This document shows positions 37,304 through 46,000 of a stretch of DNA of 64,000 nt, piece after piece (the stretch's first letter is position 1; the number at the start of each line of letters is the position of its first letter). The notes beneath the pieces were generated by a model that saw nothing but the letters and a program-made list of their open reading frames with translations, had not been told where the DNA came from and did not search any database. Made by a program: the position numbers and the translations under genes. The DNA is from Salinilacustrithrix flava. GTDB taxonomy: Bacteria; Actinomycetota; Acidimicrobiia; Acidimicrobiales; Salinilacustritrichaceae. The stretch is from assembly GCA_024128875.1 (NCBI GenBank), contig JAMYFF010000005.1:1-64000 (forward strand). The letters run 5' to 3'.

Positions 37304-38482
37304 GTGCAGTACCACCGCAGCCGCACGGCCGGGCACGGGCCCGACGGCCCCGTCGAGGAGGTCGTGCCCGACCGGCTGGGGGCCGCACCCCTCGCCCGCC
37401 GGACGGTCCCGGTGCCTGCCGGGCCCCGCCGCCACCGGCTCCGCGACGTCGCCGAGTCGCTCGCCCGCCTGGGCCACCCCTGCATCGCCTCCGTGGTCGA
37501 CGTGGTCGACGTCGACGACCAGCACGTGCACGTGCTCACCACCTTCGGCGACGGCGGCACGCTGGCCGACCGGCCGGGCCCGCTGCCGGCCGACGAGGTC
37601 CGTGCCCTCGTGCGGGAGCTGGCCCACGCCCTCGACGCCGCCCACCGGGTGGGCGTCGCCCACGGCCACGTCGTCGACACCAACGTGGTCCGCGCGGAGG
37701 GGCGGCTCCTGCTGACCGACTTCGGCATCAGCGAGGCCCGCACCGGCCGGCCCCGCGCCCACCCGTTCCGCGACGACGTGCGCGACCTCGCCACCCTCGG
37801 CCTGGGCCTGCTCGACCCGGCCGACGGCACGACGGCCGCTGCCTCGCTGCGCGCCCTGCTCGGGTGGGCCGCCGACGATCCCGACGCCGACCTCGCCGCG
37901 CTGCGCGCCGGCGTGGAACCGGCGTCCGAGCCCGACGGGCCGCCACCCCCACCACCACCGCCGGCCGAGCCGGCCACCGACCTCCCGTCCGAGCTCCCGT
38001 CCCGGCGACACGCCACCCACGCCGTGGCCGGTGCCTCGACGCTCGTGCTCGGGCTGGTCGCCGGCGCCGCCGTCGCGCTCGGCCCTGCGGTGGGCCGCAG
38101 CGCTCCGGTCGAGGCCGCGCCGCTGGCGTGCGCGCCGGTCGCTGCGGACCTCGCCGCCGACGTGGACGGGGACGGGTGCGAGGACCCCCTCGACTGGCGA
38201 TCGGACGCCGCCGAGGTCGCGTACTCGGCCGAGGACGGCAGCCGGCTGCGCTTCCGCATCGGGCGCCCCGGCGACGAGCTGGTGGTCGGCGACTGGGACT
38301 GCGACGGCATCGCCACGGCTGCCGTCGTGCGTTCGAGCACCGGGGAGACGTTCCTCTTCGACGCGTGGGCCGGCGAGGGCGAGACGCTGATCGCCGAGGC
38401 GGGCCCGTCGCTGCCCGTGGGCTCGTCCGCCGCCGTGGCGCAGGATGGCGGGTGCGATCGGATCAGGCCGGCTGCGTCCTAG
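37304..38482 (+). CDS. Membrane-anchored Ser/Thr pseudokinase with extracellular VCBS-like segment
   Basis: This 392-residue protein has a degraded Ser/Thr kinase domain (about 20-190). The glycine loop and the VAxK lysine are missing, and the catalytic loop reads GVAHGHVVDTNVV where active kinases have HRDxKxxN, so the catalytic Asp is lost. LLTDFGISEA keeps DFG. A proline-rich linker and a membrane helix (AVAGASTLVLGLVAGAAVAL, about 245-265) follow. The outside part has DVDGDGCEDPLDW and VGDWDCDGIATAAVV, as in FG-GAP/VCBS-like repeats. The GTG start is set by the promoter; ATG 37277 upstream is an alternative. It converges with lysA, overlapping by 4 bases. A scaffold or sensor role is likely. 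Confidence 0.75.
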   Translation: MQYHRSRTAGHGPDGPVEEVVPDRLGAAPLARRTVPVPAGPRRHRLRDVAESLARLGHPCIASVVDVVDVDDQHVHVLTTFGDGGTLADRPGPLPADEVRALVRELAHALDAAHRVGVAHGHVVDTNVVRAEGRLLLTDFGISEARTGRPRAHPFRDDVRDLATLGLGLLDPADGTTAAASLRALLGWAADDPDADLAALRAGVEPASEPDGPPPPPPPPAEPATDLPSELPSRRHATHAVAGASTLVLGLVAGAAVALGPAVGRSAPVEAAPLACAPVAADLAADVDGDGCEDPLDWRSDAAEVAYSAEDGSRLRFRIGRPGDELVVGDWDCDGIATAAVVRSSTGETFLFDAWAGEGETLIAEAGPSLPVGSSAAVAQDGGCDRIRPAAS

Positions 38483-39753
38483 ACGACGTCGTTGCGGACC
38501 AGGTCGTCGAAGGACTCGCGGCGGACGACGAGCCGGGCGTCGCCGTCGCGGCAGAACACCACGGCGGGCCGCAGGATCTTGTTGTAGTTGGACCCCATCG
38601 AGTGCCCGTAGGCGCCGGTGACGGGGGTGGCCAGCACGTCGTCGATGGCCACGTCGTCGGGGACCCAGCCCTCGCGGACGAGGAGGTCGCCGGACTCGCA
38701 GTGCTTGCCCACGACGCGCACCGGCTTGGTCCGCTCGGCGTCGGTCGCCCGGGGCAGGAAGGTCTCGTAGCCCGACCCGTAGAGCACCGGGCGCGGGTTG
38801 TCCGACATGCCGCCGTCGACGGAGAGGAACGTGCGCACGCCGGGGACGTCCTTGATCGTGCCGACCGTGTAGAGGGTGACGGCAGCGGCGGCGGCGATCG
38901 ATCGGCCCGGCTCGGCGGTGATCCTCGCCGTGATGCCCGCCTCGCGGGCGGCGGCCTGGATCGCCCCGCCCCAGTCGGCCATGGTCGGCGCCGACTCGCC
39001 CTCGACGTAGGGCACGCCGAGCCCGCCACCGATGGAGAACTCGGGCAGGTCGTGGGTGGTGACGAAGGGGACCATCGCCTCCACGGCGTCGTGGAACGAG
39101 TCCGCCACGAACACCTGGGAGCCGATGTGCATGTGGATGCCGACCAGGTCCACCGCCGGGGAGGCCGACGCCAGCTCGATGGCGCGGCCGGCGGCACCCG
39201 AGCGCAGGCCGAAGCCGAACTTGGAGTCCTCCTGGCCGGTCATCACGAACTCGTGGGTGTGGGCCTCGATGCCCGGCGTGATCCGCAGCAGGACCTTCGG
39301 CGCGTAGCCGTCGTCCTGGTGGAGGCGGGTGAGCCGCTCGAGCTCGTCGAAGCTGTCGACCACGATGCGCCCGACGCCGACGGTGCGGGCGTAGGCCAGC
39401 TCGGCCAGCGACTTGTTGTTGCCGTGCAGCACCAGCTTCTCGGCCGGCACCCCGGCGGTGAGGGCGACGTGCAGCTCGCCGCCGGTGGCGACGTCGAGGT
39501 CCATCCCCTCCTCGTGGACCAGCTTCGCCATGGCCACGCACAGGAACGCCTTGGTGGCGTAGGCGACCCCGTCGGGGAAGGCGGCGACGGCCTCGCGGCA
39601 GCGGTTGCGGAGGTGCTGCTCGTCGTACACGAACAGCGGCGTGCCGAACTCGGCGGCGACGTCGAGCAGGTCGCAGCCCCCGATCGACAGCCGGCCGTCG
39701 GCGGCGATCTCGGAGTGCTCGGGCAGCAGGTGCGTGGGCAGCGGGCCAGCCAC
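38479..39753 (-). CDS. lysA: Diaminopimelate decarboxylase
   Basis: This 424-residue alanine-racemase-fold PLP enzyme makes lysine from meso-diaminopimelate, the last step of lysine synthesis. The PLP lysine is in GVAYATKAFLC near residue 62. It has HGNNKSLAEL, IGGGLGVPY, EPGRSIAAAAAVT and the substrate motif CESGDLL. The GTG at 39753 shares one base with the argS stop codon, which decides the start within a longer frame. It forms an operon with argS. Confidence 0.95.
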   Translation of the reverse strand: MAGPLPTHLLPEHSEIAADGRLSIGGCDLLDVAAEFGTPLFVYDEQHLRNRCREAVAAFPDGVAYATKAFLCVAMAKLVHEEGMDLDVATGGELHVALTAGVPAEKLVLHGNNKSLAELAYARTVGVGRIVVDSFDELERLTRLHQDDGYAPKVLLRITPGIEAHTHEFVMTGQEDSKFGFGLRSGAAGRAIELASASPAVDLVGIHMHIGSQVFVADSFHDAVEAMVPFVTTHDLPEFSIGGGLGVPYVEGESAPTMADWGGAIQAAAREAGITARITAEPGRSIAAAAAVTLYTVGTIKDVPGVRTFLSVDGGMSDNPRPVLYGSGYETFLPRATDAERTKPVRVVGKHCESGDLLVREGWVPDDVAIDDVLATPVTGAYGHSMGSNYNKILRPAVVFCRDGDARLVVRRESFDDLVRNDVV

Positions 39754-41375
39754 TACATCGACTCCGGGGCCGAGACGCCGAGCAGGTCGAGGCCGATGGC
39801 GAAGCCGACGCGGGCCGCGTCGACCAGCCACAGCCGGGCCTGGGTGAGGTCCGCCGGCACGTCACCGATGACGTAGCAGTCGTGGTAGAAGCCGTGGAAC
39901 CGGTCGGCCAGCTCCCGGACCCAGTTGGTGACCGTGTGCGGGGCCCGTTCCCGGGCGGCCCGGGTCAGCACCTCGGGCAGCTCCGACAGCGTGCGCAGCA
40001 GCTCGATCTCGCGCTCGTGGGTCAGCACCGACAGGTCGGCGTCGGCGAGCGGCGCCCGGACGATGCCGGCCGCGGCCGCCTTGCCCATGATCGAGTGGAT
40101 CCGGGCGTGGGCGTACTGCACGTAGAAGACCGGGTTGTCGTTGGAGCGGCTCGTGACCAGGTCGAGGTCGATCGCCTGCTGGCTGTCCACGGACTGGAGC
40201 AGGTAGGTCAGCCGGGCCACGTCCGCACCCACCTCGTCGATGAGGTCGCGCAGCTCGATGATGTCGCCCGCCCGCTTGGACAGGCGGACCTCCTTGCCCT
40301 CCCGCTCGAGGCGGACGATCTGCACGATCGGCACCTCGAACTCGTCCGGGTCGTGGCCGAGCGCCTCGATGCCGGCCCGCATCCGGGGCACGTAGCCGTG
40401 GTGGTCGGCACCCCACACGTCGATGAGCAGGTCGAAGCCCCGGGCGAACTTGTCGCGGTGGTAGGCGATGTCGGGCAGCAGGTACGTCGGGTCGCCGTCG
40501 GACTTGAGCAGCGGACGGTCCTTGTCGTCGCCGAACTCGGTGGAGCGCAGCCAGGTGGCGCCGTCGGCGTCGTAGGCGTGGCCCCGCTCACGCAGGTCGG
40601 CGAGCGCGGCGTCCATCGCCCCGCTGTCGACGAGGGCCTGCTCGGACGACCACACGTCGAAGTGCACGTGGAAGGCGGCGAGGACCTCACGCTGGTCGGC
40701 CAGCGCCCGGTCGTAGCCCCAGGACCGCACCGCATCGATGCCGGCGTCGGCGACGTCGTCGGGCATCTCGGCCGCCCAGTCGGCGACGTACTCACCGCCG
40801 TAGCCGTCCTTCGGCACCGGCTCACCCCGCTTGCGGGCGAGGAGGGACTCGGCGTAGCGGGCCATCTGGACCCCGCGATCGTTCAGGTAGAACTCCCGCG
40901 TCACGTCGAAGCCGGTGCGCTCCATGATCCGGGCCACCGAGTCGCCGTAGGCCGCCCCGCGGCCGTGGCCGGCGTGCAGCGGCCCGTTGGGGTTGGCCGA
41001 GACGAACTCGATGTTCACCTTGGTGCCAGCGCCGACGTCGGGCCGGGCGTAGCCGTCGGTGCCGCCCTCCACCACCTCGACCAGCACGTCGTGCAGCCAC
41101 GACGGGGTGAGCCGGAAGTTCACGAACCCGGGGCCGGCGATCTCCACCGAGTCGACGTGGGCGATGTCGGCCTGCTCGAGCGCGGCGACCAGGTCGCCGG
41201 CGATGTCGCGCGGCGCCCGTCCGGCGGCCTTGGCCGACGCCATGGCGATGTTGCAGGACCAGTCACCGTGCTCGCGGCGCGCCGGGCGCTCCATCGTCCA
41301 GGTGACGGCGGCGGGGTCGAGGCCGATGCCGGCGGCTGCCGACTCGACTGCAGCAGCGAGCGTGTCGCGGATCAA
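39753..41375 (-). CDS. argS: Arginyl-tRNA synthetase
   Basis: This 540-residue class I aminoacyl-tRNA synthetase has the HIGH-type motif HAGHGRG in FVSANPNGPLHAGHGRGAAYGDS near residue 115, the KMSKS-like KRAGD in VRLSKRAGDIIELRD, and the N-terminal tRNA-binding Add-1 domain. The C-terminal DALR anticodon-binding domain ends LGLDLLGVSAPESM-like. The best start is TTG at 41375 (LIRDTLAAAVESAA), with GGAG about 8 nt upstream. CTG 41378 is adjacent. Confidence 0.95.
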   Translation of the reverse strand: MIRDTLAAAVESAAAGIGLDPAAVTWTMERPARREHGDWSCNIAMASAKAAGRAPRDIAGDLVAALEQADIAHVDSVEIAGPGFVNFRLTPSWLHDVLVEVVEGGTDGYARPDVGAGTKVNIEFVSANPNGPLHAGHGRGAAYGDSVARIMERTGFDVTREFYLNDRGVQMARYAESLLARKRGEPVPKDGYGGEYVADWAAEMPDDVADAGIDAVRSWGYDRALADQREVLAAFHVHFDVWSSEQALVDSGAMDAALADLRERGHAYDADGATWLRSTEFGDDKDRPLLKSDGDPTYLLPDIAYHRDKFARGFDLLIDVWGADHHGYVPRMRAGIEALGHDPDEFEVPIVQIVRLEREGKEVRLSKRAGDIIELRDLIDEVGADVARLTYLLQSVDSQQAIDLDLVTSRSNDNPVFYVQYAHARIHSIMGKAAAAGIVRAPLADADLSVLTHEREIELLRTLSELPEVLTRAARERAPHTVTNWVRELADRFHGFYHDCYVIGDVPADLTQARLWLVDAARVGFAIGLDLLGVSAPESM

Positions 41376-41410
41376 CAGGGTGCTCCAGTGTCGTGGGGGG
41401 TGTGCGGTGG

Positions 41411-41788
41411 TCAGCCGCTGCGCAGCAGGACGGCGCTGACGCGGTCGATCAGGTCCAGCGGCTCGAACGGCTTGGTGACGTAGTCGTCGGCGCCGGCGTC
41501 GAGCCCGAGGCGGACGTCGGCGCCCTGGGCCTTGGCCGACAGCAGGATGACCGGGATGGCCTTCGTGTCGTTCGTGGCCTTCAGCGCCCGCACCAGCTCG
41601 AGCCCGGACATCTTGGGCATCATCACGTCGGACACGATCACGTCGGGACGCGACTCGCGCGCCACGGCCAGGCCCTGCTCGCCGTCCTCGGCCCGCAGCA
41701 CGATGTAGCCCTCCATCTCGAAGTTCACCTCGAGGAGCTGGAGGATCGTGGGATCGTCCTCCACCACGAGCACGGTGGGCGCGGGCAT
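41411..41788 (-). CDS. Single-domain response regulator (CheY-like receiver)
   Basis: This 125-residue receiver domain stands alone. The acidic pocket is EDD (residues 10-12), the phosphorylation site is the Asp in VIVSDVMMPKMSG near 54, the Thr/Ser is in LLSAKAQ and the Lys in VTKPFEP. It has no output domain, so it probably acts by protein interaction. It precedes argS by 35 bp on the same strand and may be co-transcribed. A TAGGCT box lies 6 nt before its ATG. Confidence 0.9.
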   Translation of the reverse strand: MPAPTVLVVEDDPTILQLLEVNFEMEGYIVLRAEDGEQGLAVARESRPDVIVSDVMMPKMSGLELVRALKATNDTKAIPVILLSAKAQGADVRLGLDAGADDYVTKPFEPLDLIDRVSAVLLRSG

Positions 41789-41800
41789 GGAACGAGCCTA
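41789..41800 (-). promoter_or_regulatory. Leaderless-type -10 box of the receiver-argS-lysA genes
   Basis: TAGGCT (41800-41795, minus strand) is 6 nt before the ATG at 41788. No ribosome-binding site is seen. Confidence 0.5.
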
Positions 41801-41854
41801 CGGGGGTCCGTGCGGGGCGGCCGAAGCGGATGCGGCGCCCCCGGCGACCCGCGC

Positions 41855-41860
41855 TACGAT
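41855..41860 (+). promoter_or_regulatory. -10 box of the tRNA-Arg gene
   Basis: TACGAT lies 12 nt before the first base of the mature tRNA, leaving a short 5' leader for RNase P. Confidence 0.45.
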
Positions 41861-41872
41861 CCGGAGCGCTCC

Positions 41873-41947
41873 GCCCTCGTAGCTCAGCGGATAGAGCATC
41901 GCCCTCCGGAGGCGTGTGCGGGCGTTCGAGTCGCCCCGAGGGCACCA
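41873..41947 (+). tRNA. tRNA-Arg (anticodon CCG)
   Basis: The cloverleaf can be drawn by hand. The acceptor stem is GCCCTCG/CGAGGGC and the D arm is GCTC...GAGC. The anticodon stem TCGCC/GGCGT (with an end U-U) has loop CTCCGGA carrying the CCG anticodon. The T arm is GGGCG-TTCGAGT-CGCCC. A discriminator A and an encoded CCA end at 41947. It reads the CGG codon, common in this genome. Confidence 0.95.
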
Positions 41948-42093
41948 CAGATCTGCGCAGTGAGTCACGTCCGCCGGCGGTCGATCGTGACGGCTTCGCC
42001 GCCACAGGGCACCGTGACATGGGTCGCCTCCCCTTCGGCTCGGCTCCGAGTCGATCTGTCTCAACCTGGCGGCGAGCGGGTACCGACCCCGGG

Positions 42094-42606
42094 GTGACCA
42101 CGACACCGGGTGAACGGTTCCGCCACCACGCCGAGGAGTACAGCGAGGACGCCGACGACGAGCGTCCCCTCGGCGCCTACTCGGTGCTGCTCGTGGCCTA
42201 CATCAGCGTCGTCACCGCGCTGGTCGTGCTCGGGCGCAAGCGGCTGCCCGGAACGCTCGCCCCGTCGGACCTGGCCCTCGGCGCCGTCGCCACCTTCATC
42301 GGGACGCGGACGATCACCAAGCACCCGATCGCCAGCCCGATCCGCATGCCGTTCACGAAGTTCGCCGGCGTCAGCGGTCCCTCCGAGCTGGCGGAGGACG
42401 TCCGCGCCAGCGGCTGGCGCCACGCCATCGGCGAGCTGCTCACGTGCCCGTTCTGCCTCAGCCAGTGGATGGCCACCACCCTCGTCACCGGCGTGGTCGT
42501 CGCCCCCCGACTGACCCGCACGGTGATGTCGGTGCTCGCGATCGTCGGCGCGTCGGACTTCCTCCAGCTCGCCTACGCGCGGGCGCAGGACCTGGCCTCC
42601 GACTGA
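42094..42606 (+). CDS. DUF1360 family membrane protein
   Basis: This 170-residue protein fits DUF1360. It has two or three hydrophobic helices and the conserved KHPIASPIRMPFTKF plus a cysteine pair in ELLTCPFCLSQWMA. An acidic N-terminal 25 residues precede the first helix (AYSVLLVAYISVVTALVVL). The function of the family is not known. The GTG at 42094 follows shortly after the tRNA gene; the intervening 146 bp contain nothing I can name. Confidence 0.82.
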   Translation: MTTTPGERFRHHAEEYSEDADDERPLGAYSVLLVAYISVVTALVVLGRKRLPGTLAPSDLALGAVATFIGTRTITKHPIASPIRMPFTKFAGVSGPSELAEDVRASGWRHAIGELLTCPFCLSQWMATTLVTGVVVAPRLTRTVMSVLAIVGASDFLQLAYARAQDLASD

Positions 42607-42631
42607 GCTCGAGGCGCTGGGGCTCCGATCG

Positions 42632-43993
42632 CTACCGCCAGGAGTCGAGCAGCAGCCGGGCGTCGGTGGCGTCGGCATCGAGCGGGATGCCGTACCAGAT
42701 GGGGAACAGGAACCCGAGCAGCGCCACGGCCACGGCGAGGACCGCCCACGGGGCGACCTTCGCAGCCCGTCCGGGCAGCGACCGCGTGCCGGCGACGAGG
42801 GCGAGCGCGGCGAAGGGCACGAGCGGCGCCAGGTAGAAGAGGTAGCCGCGCCCGAGGCCGAGCCAGGGGACGTACAGCGACGCGGCGAGGGCGAGCACGC
42901 CGATCAGGGCCCGATCGCGCCGCCGCACCACCTGCCAGGCCACGAGGGGCAGCGCGGCCAGCATCGTCCACCACAGCGCCGGGTTGCCGACCATCACCAC
43001 CCGGGCCGTGGTGCCCTCGGGGACGACGCAGGGGGTGTCGTCGGTCGTGGGGCAGCGCTCGAGGTACGACAGCACGGGTCGCTGCAGGATCGGCCAGGTC
43101 GGCGCCGAGGAGCGGTACGGGTGCGTGTGCTCGAGCTCGCGGTGCATCCGGTACAGGTCCCGGTGGTGGAAGACGAGGCCGGCGACGCGCTCGCTGACCG
43201 AGGCCTCGCAGTCGAGCTCCGGGCAGCGCTGCTCGTACACCTTGGAGTCCGTGTAGTTGAGGAGGAAGCCGCCGTAGCTGGCCAGGTACACGGTGACGGG
43301 CACGACGACCAGCGGCAGCACGGTGGCGACCCCGCCCTCGAGCACGGCGCGCCCGACGCCCCGTCCCGGTCGGCGACGGCGCACCTCGGTCCACCCGACC
43401 AGCACGACGGCGACCGCGAGCATGGGGGCGGCCGACCACTTGGTGCCGACGGCGAGGCCGAGGGCGACCCCGGCCAGCCACAGCTCGGGTCCGGCCGGCG
43501 TGAAGCGCCCGGTGACGGGAGCTCGGGCCCGGAGCCGGTGGTGGCGCAGCAGGAGGAGCAAGGCCAGAGACACGAACAGGGCCAGGACGGCGTCGAGCAT
43601 GGCGATGCGGCTCGTCGTGATGGCCAACCCGTCGACTGCGACGAGGAGCGCCGCCGCCGCCGCCAGCCACCGGTCCCGCAGGAGGAGCAGCCCCGCCCCG
43701 TAGGTGGCCAGCACCATCGCCGTGCCGGCGACGGCGGAGCCGATGCGCCAGCCGACCGGATCGAAGCCGAGCATGGCGATGCCGGCGGCGAGCACCCACT
43801 TGCCGACCGGCGGGTGGGCGGGCCGTTCGATCTCCACGCCCCGCTCGACCAGCGCGTGGGCGTCGTTGGCGTAGTAGCTCTCGTCGAACTGGATGCGATC
43901 GATGTGGCCGAGATCGACCAGCCGGAGCAGCCCGGCGACGGCCAGGACCACGAGGGGGATCGTGACCGCGACCCAGCGGCGGCGGGCGGGCAC
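42632..43993 (-). CDS. GT39-type (PMT) glycosyltransferase, membrane protein
   Basis: This 453-residue polytopic protein resembles protein O-mannosyltransferases and related GT-C enzymes that use polyprenyl-phosphate sugars. The first outer loop carries IQFDESYYANDA with the acidic pair of GT-C catalysis, and then RPAHPPVGKWVLAAGI, typical of the PMT family. The second large loop has cysteines (EQRCPELDCEA; ERCPTTDDTPC). About ten membrane helices are visible. It starts with GTG 2 bp after the metallophosphoesterase gene, so the two may be co-expressed. Confidence 0.82.
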   Translation of the reverse strand: MPARRRWVAVTIPLVVLAVAGLLRLVDLGHIDRIQFDESYYANDAHALVERGVEIERPAHPPVGKWVLAAGIAMLGFDPVGWRIGSAVAGTAMVLATYGAGLLLLRDRWLAAAAALLVAVDGLAITTSRIAMLDAVLALFVSLALLLLLRHHRLRARAPVTGRFTPAGPELWLAGVALGLAVGTKWSAAPMLAVAVVLVGWTEVRRRRPGRGVGRAVLEGGVATVLPLVVVPVTVYLASYGGFLLNYTDSKVYEQRCPELDCEASVSERVAGLVFHHRDLYRMHRELEHTHPYRSSAPTWPILQRPVLSYLERCPTTDDTPCVVPEGTTARVVMVGNPALWWTMLAALPLVAWQVVRRRDRALIGVLALAASLYVPWLGLGRGYLFYLAPLVPFAALALVAGTRSLPGRAAKVAPWAVLAVAVALLGFLFPIWYGIPLDADATDARLLLDSWR

Positions 43994-43995
43994 GG

Positions 43996-45522
43996 TCAGT
44001 TGGCGAATCGCAGGAACGGGCCGAACGGGCCCCGCTCGAACGTGATGCCCTCGGGGTCCGGGTAGCCGTCGACCTCCCTCGGATCGATCAGCACCCGCTC
44101 CAGGCGGAAGGCGCCCTCGGTGCCCTCGAAGGACAGCCGGTCGATGGCGGTGAGGCGGGAGCCGTCGAACTGGAGGAGCTGCATCTCGTAGGGGAGATCC
44201 TCCGATTCGGTCAGGGCGCCGACGCCGGTGGCGCCCGCGCTGCCGCTGTGGAGCACCGCCGTGCCGTCGACGTACTCGAGGTCGAAGCGATGGGTGTGAC
44301 CGGCCAGCCCCACGTCGAAGTCGCCGAGTGCCGCCTCGAGCTGGAGGGAGTTGTGCACGGCCACGACGTCGGGACGGGTGAGCTGCACCCGTCGGGCCAG
44401 CGACTCCGATGCTCGGGCGAGCCGGTCGTTGTAGTCGTCGCGCGCCAGGCGGTTGTCGGCCGTGAAGGCGGGGTCGCCGACGCCCAGGATCCGGACGTCG
44501 CCCACCCGCGCCACCCCGGGATCGAGCACCTCCACGCCGGCGTCGACCAGCGCGCGGCGGATGCTCGAGTGATCGTGGTTCCCGGGGACGACGTAGTACG
44601 GCACGTCGATGCGCGAGATCCGCTGCACGACGAGCGATTCGACGCTGGAGCCGAAGCTGGTGACGTCGCCGGTGTCGATGATCGCGTCGACCTCGAACCG
44701 CTCGGCGGTCTGCTCCACCAGCTCGATGCCGACCGGGTTCGAGTGCAGGTCCGAGACGTGCAGCAGCGTGGTGTCGGTCAGCGAGGGGCCGGTGCCCTCC
44801 ACCGACCGGTACAGCCCCACGAGGCGAGCCGAGAGGGCCTCGAGGCGCGACTCCACGACGCCGACCTCGTCGATGTGGCGCTGGACCGTGTTGACGATGT
44901 CGGGAGCGGCAGCGAGGGTGCCCTCGAAGCGGGGCTGGTCGAAGGAGCTCGGGGAGAAGCTGGCGAAGGCCATCGCGCCAGCGACCACGACGAAGCCCAG
45001 CGACCCCGCCGTGGTCGCGGCGACGTAGCGCACCCGGCGGCGCGGGAGCACGAGGCCGACGACCACGCCGGCGGCGAGGGCGACCGCCAGGCTGCGCAGG
45101 ATCAGGCTCTGCAGCAGGGGTCGCATGTCGTCGTCGATGTCGGCTCGGAGACGCTGCGCAGGGTCCGATCCGCGCGCCAGTTCACCGGCCAGGGCACCGG
45201 CCTGGGCCAGGTCGATGCGGTCCACGCGCACGTCGAACCCGACCGGACCGCGATGGCTGTCGGCGACGATGTGGCCGAGCGGCGGCAGATCGACGTTGGT
45301 CTCGCTGGATCGGACGCCCACGTCGATCGTGACCGACCCCGGACCGAGCGCACCGACGGTGTCGGGTTGGAGCGAGAAGCTGAGCGCGCCGGCCAGCGCG
45401 CCGAGCACCAGGCACGCGGCCAGGGCGAGGCCCGCGGCGCGGTGCCGCCGCACGAGGTCTCCCAGCCGATCCACGACCCCATCTGTACCCGCTGCCCGGG
45501 CGGTCCCGCATGGCGCGGTCAC
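43996..45522 (-). CDS. Membrane-anchored metallophosphoesterase
   Basis: This 508-residue protein has two membrane segments (about 29-50 and 141-165, with further hydrophobic stretches to 190) and a C-terminal calcineurin-like phosphoesterase domain from about residue 245. The metal-binding motifs are LLHVSDLHSNP (DxH), IIDTGDVTSFG (GDxx), VPGNHDH (GNHD), VAVHNS and GLAGHTHRF (GHxH). The substrate is unknown; related proteins cleave UDP-sugar lipids or phosphodiesters. The GTG at 45522 overlaps the upstream receiver gene as GTGA; GTG 45474 is an alternative. Confidence 0.85.
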   Translation of the reverse strand: MTAPCGTARAAGTDGVVDRLGDLVRRHRAAGLALAACLVLGALAGALSFSLQPDTVGALGPGSVTIDVGVRSSETNVDLPPLGHIVADSHRGPVGFDVRVDRIDLAQAGALAGELARGSDPAQRLRADIDDDMRPLLQSLILRSLAVALAAGVVVGLVLPRRRVRYVAATTAGSLGFVVVAGAMAFASFSPSSFDQPRFEGTLAAAPDIVNTVQRHIDEVGVVESRLEALSARLVGLYRSVEGTGPSLTDTTLLHVSDLHSNPVGIELVEQTAERFEVDAIIDTGDVTSFGSSVESLVVQRISRIDVPYYVVPGNHDHSSIRRALVDAGVEVLDPGVARVGDVRILGVGDPAFTADNRLARDDYNDRLARASESLARRVQLTRPDVVAVHNSLQLEAALGDFDVGLAGHTHRFDLEYVDGTAVLHSGSAGATGVGALTESEDLPYEMQLLQFDGSRLTAIDRLSFEGTEGAFRLERVLIDPREVDGYPDPEGITFERGPFGPFLRFAN

Positions 45523-45935
45523 GAGCGGGGCGACCGCACGTCGTCGGCTGCGGCGACCAGCGTGCCCAGGAGCTCATCCAGCGGCGCCCCCTTGCTCACG
45601 TGGGACGTGACCTCGCCCGTCGCCACCGCTCGCCGCGTCGCCTCGTCGAGCGCGGCGGAGAAGACCACGATGGCGGGAGGAGGGTCGACGGCCCGCATGC
45701 CGGGCACCAGGTCGAGCCCCCACGCCCCACCGAGTCGCAGGTCGACGAGCGCGACGTCGGGTCGGTGCTCGACCACGGCCGAGAGCCCGCCTGGCCCGTC
45801 CCCGGCGGTCGCGACGACCCGGAGCACGGGATGACCCTGCAGCGCGGCGACGAGGGTGTCCACGAGCAGGTCGTTGTCGTCGACGATCACGACCCGGACG
45901 TCGCGACCTTCACGGGTGTCGTCCGTACGGTCCAC
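45519..45935 (-). CDS. Single-domain response regulator receiver
   Basis: This 138-residue receiver has the pocket VDDND, the phospho-acceptor Asp in VALVDLRLGGAWG, a Ser in VFSAALDE and the Lys in HVSKGAP. There is no DNA-binding domain. It is divergent from the PAS kinase pair and the likely start is GTG 45935. It could be a phosphate acceptor or sink for the adjacent kinases. It overlaps the metallophosphoesterase start, so its mRNA probably covers three genes. Confidence 0.82.
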   Translation of the reverse strand: MDRTDDTREGRDVRVVIVDDNDLLVDTLVAALQGHPVLRVVATAGDGPGGLSAVVEHRPDVALVDLRLGGAWGLDLVPGMRAVDPPPAIVVFSAALDEATRRAVATGEVTSHVSKGAPLDELLGTLVAAADDVRSPRS

Positions 45936-46000
45936 GACTCCATGCTGCCTGCTGACCGCTAGGCGTGGTGGGACAGCGACGGACGTGCGATCATCGTGCC

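Noticed and set aside
36686..39865. Minus-strand open frame of 1059 codons across hom and lysA
   Set aside because: It runs out of frame through lysA, the pseudokinase and hom, and the translation is Arg/Pro/Ala-rich without motifs.
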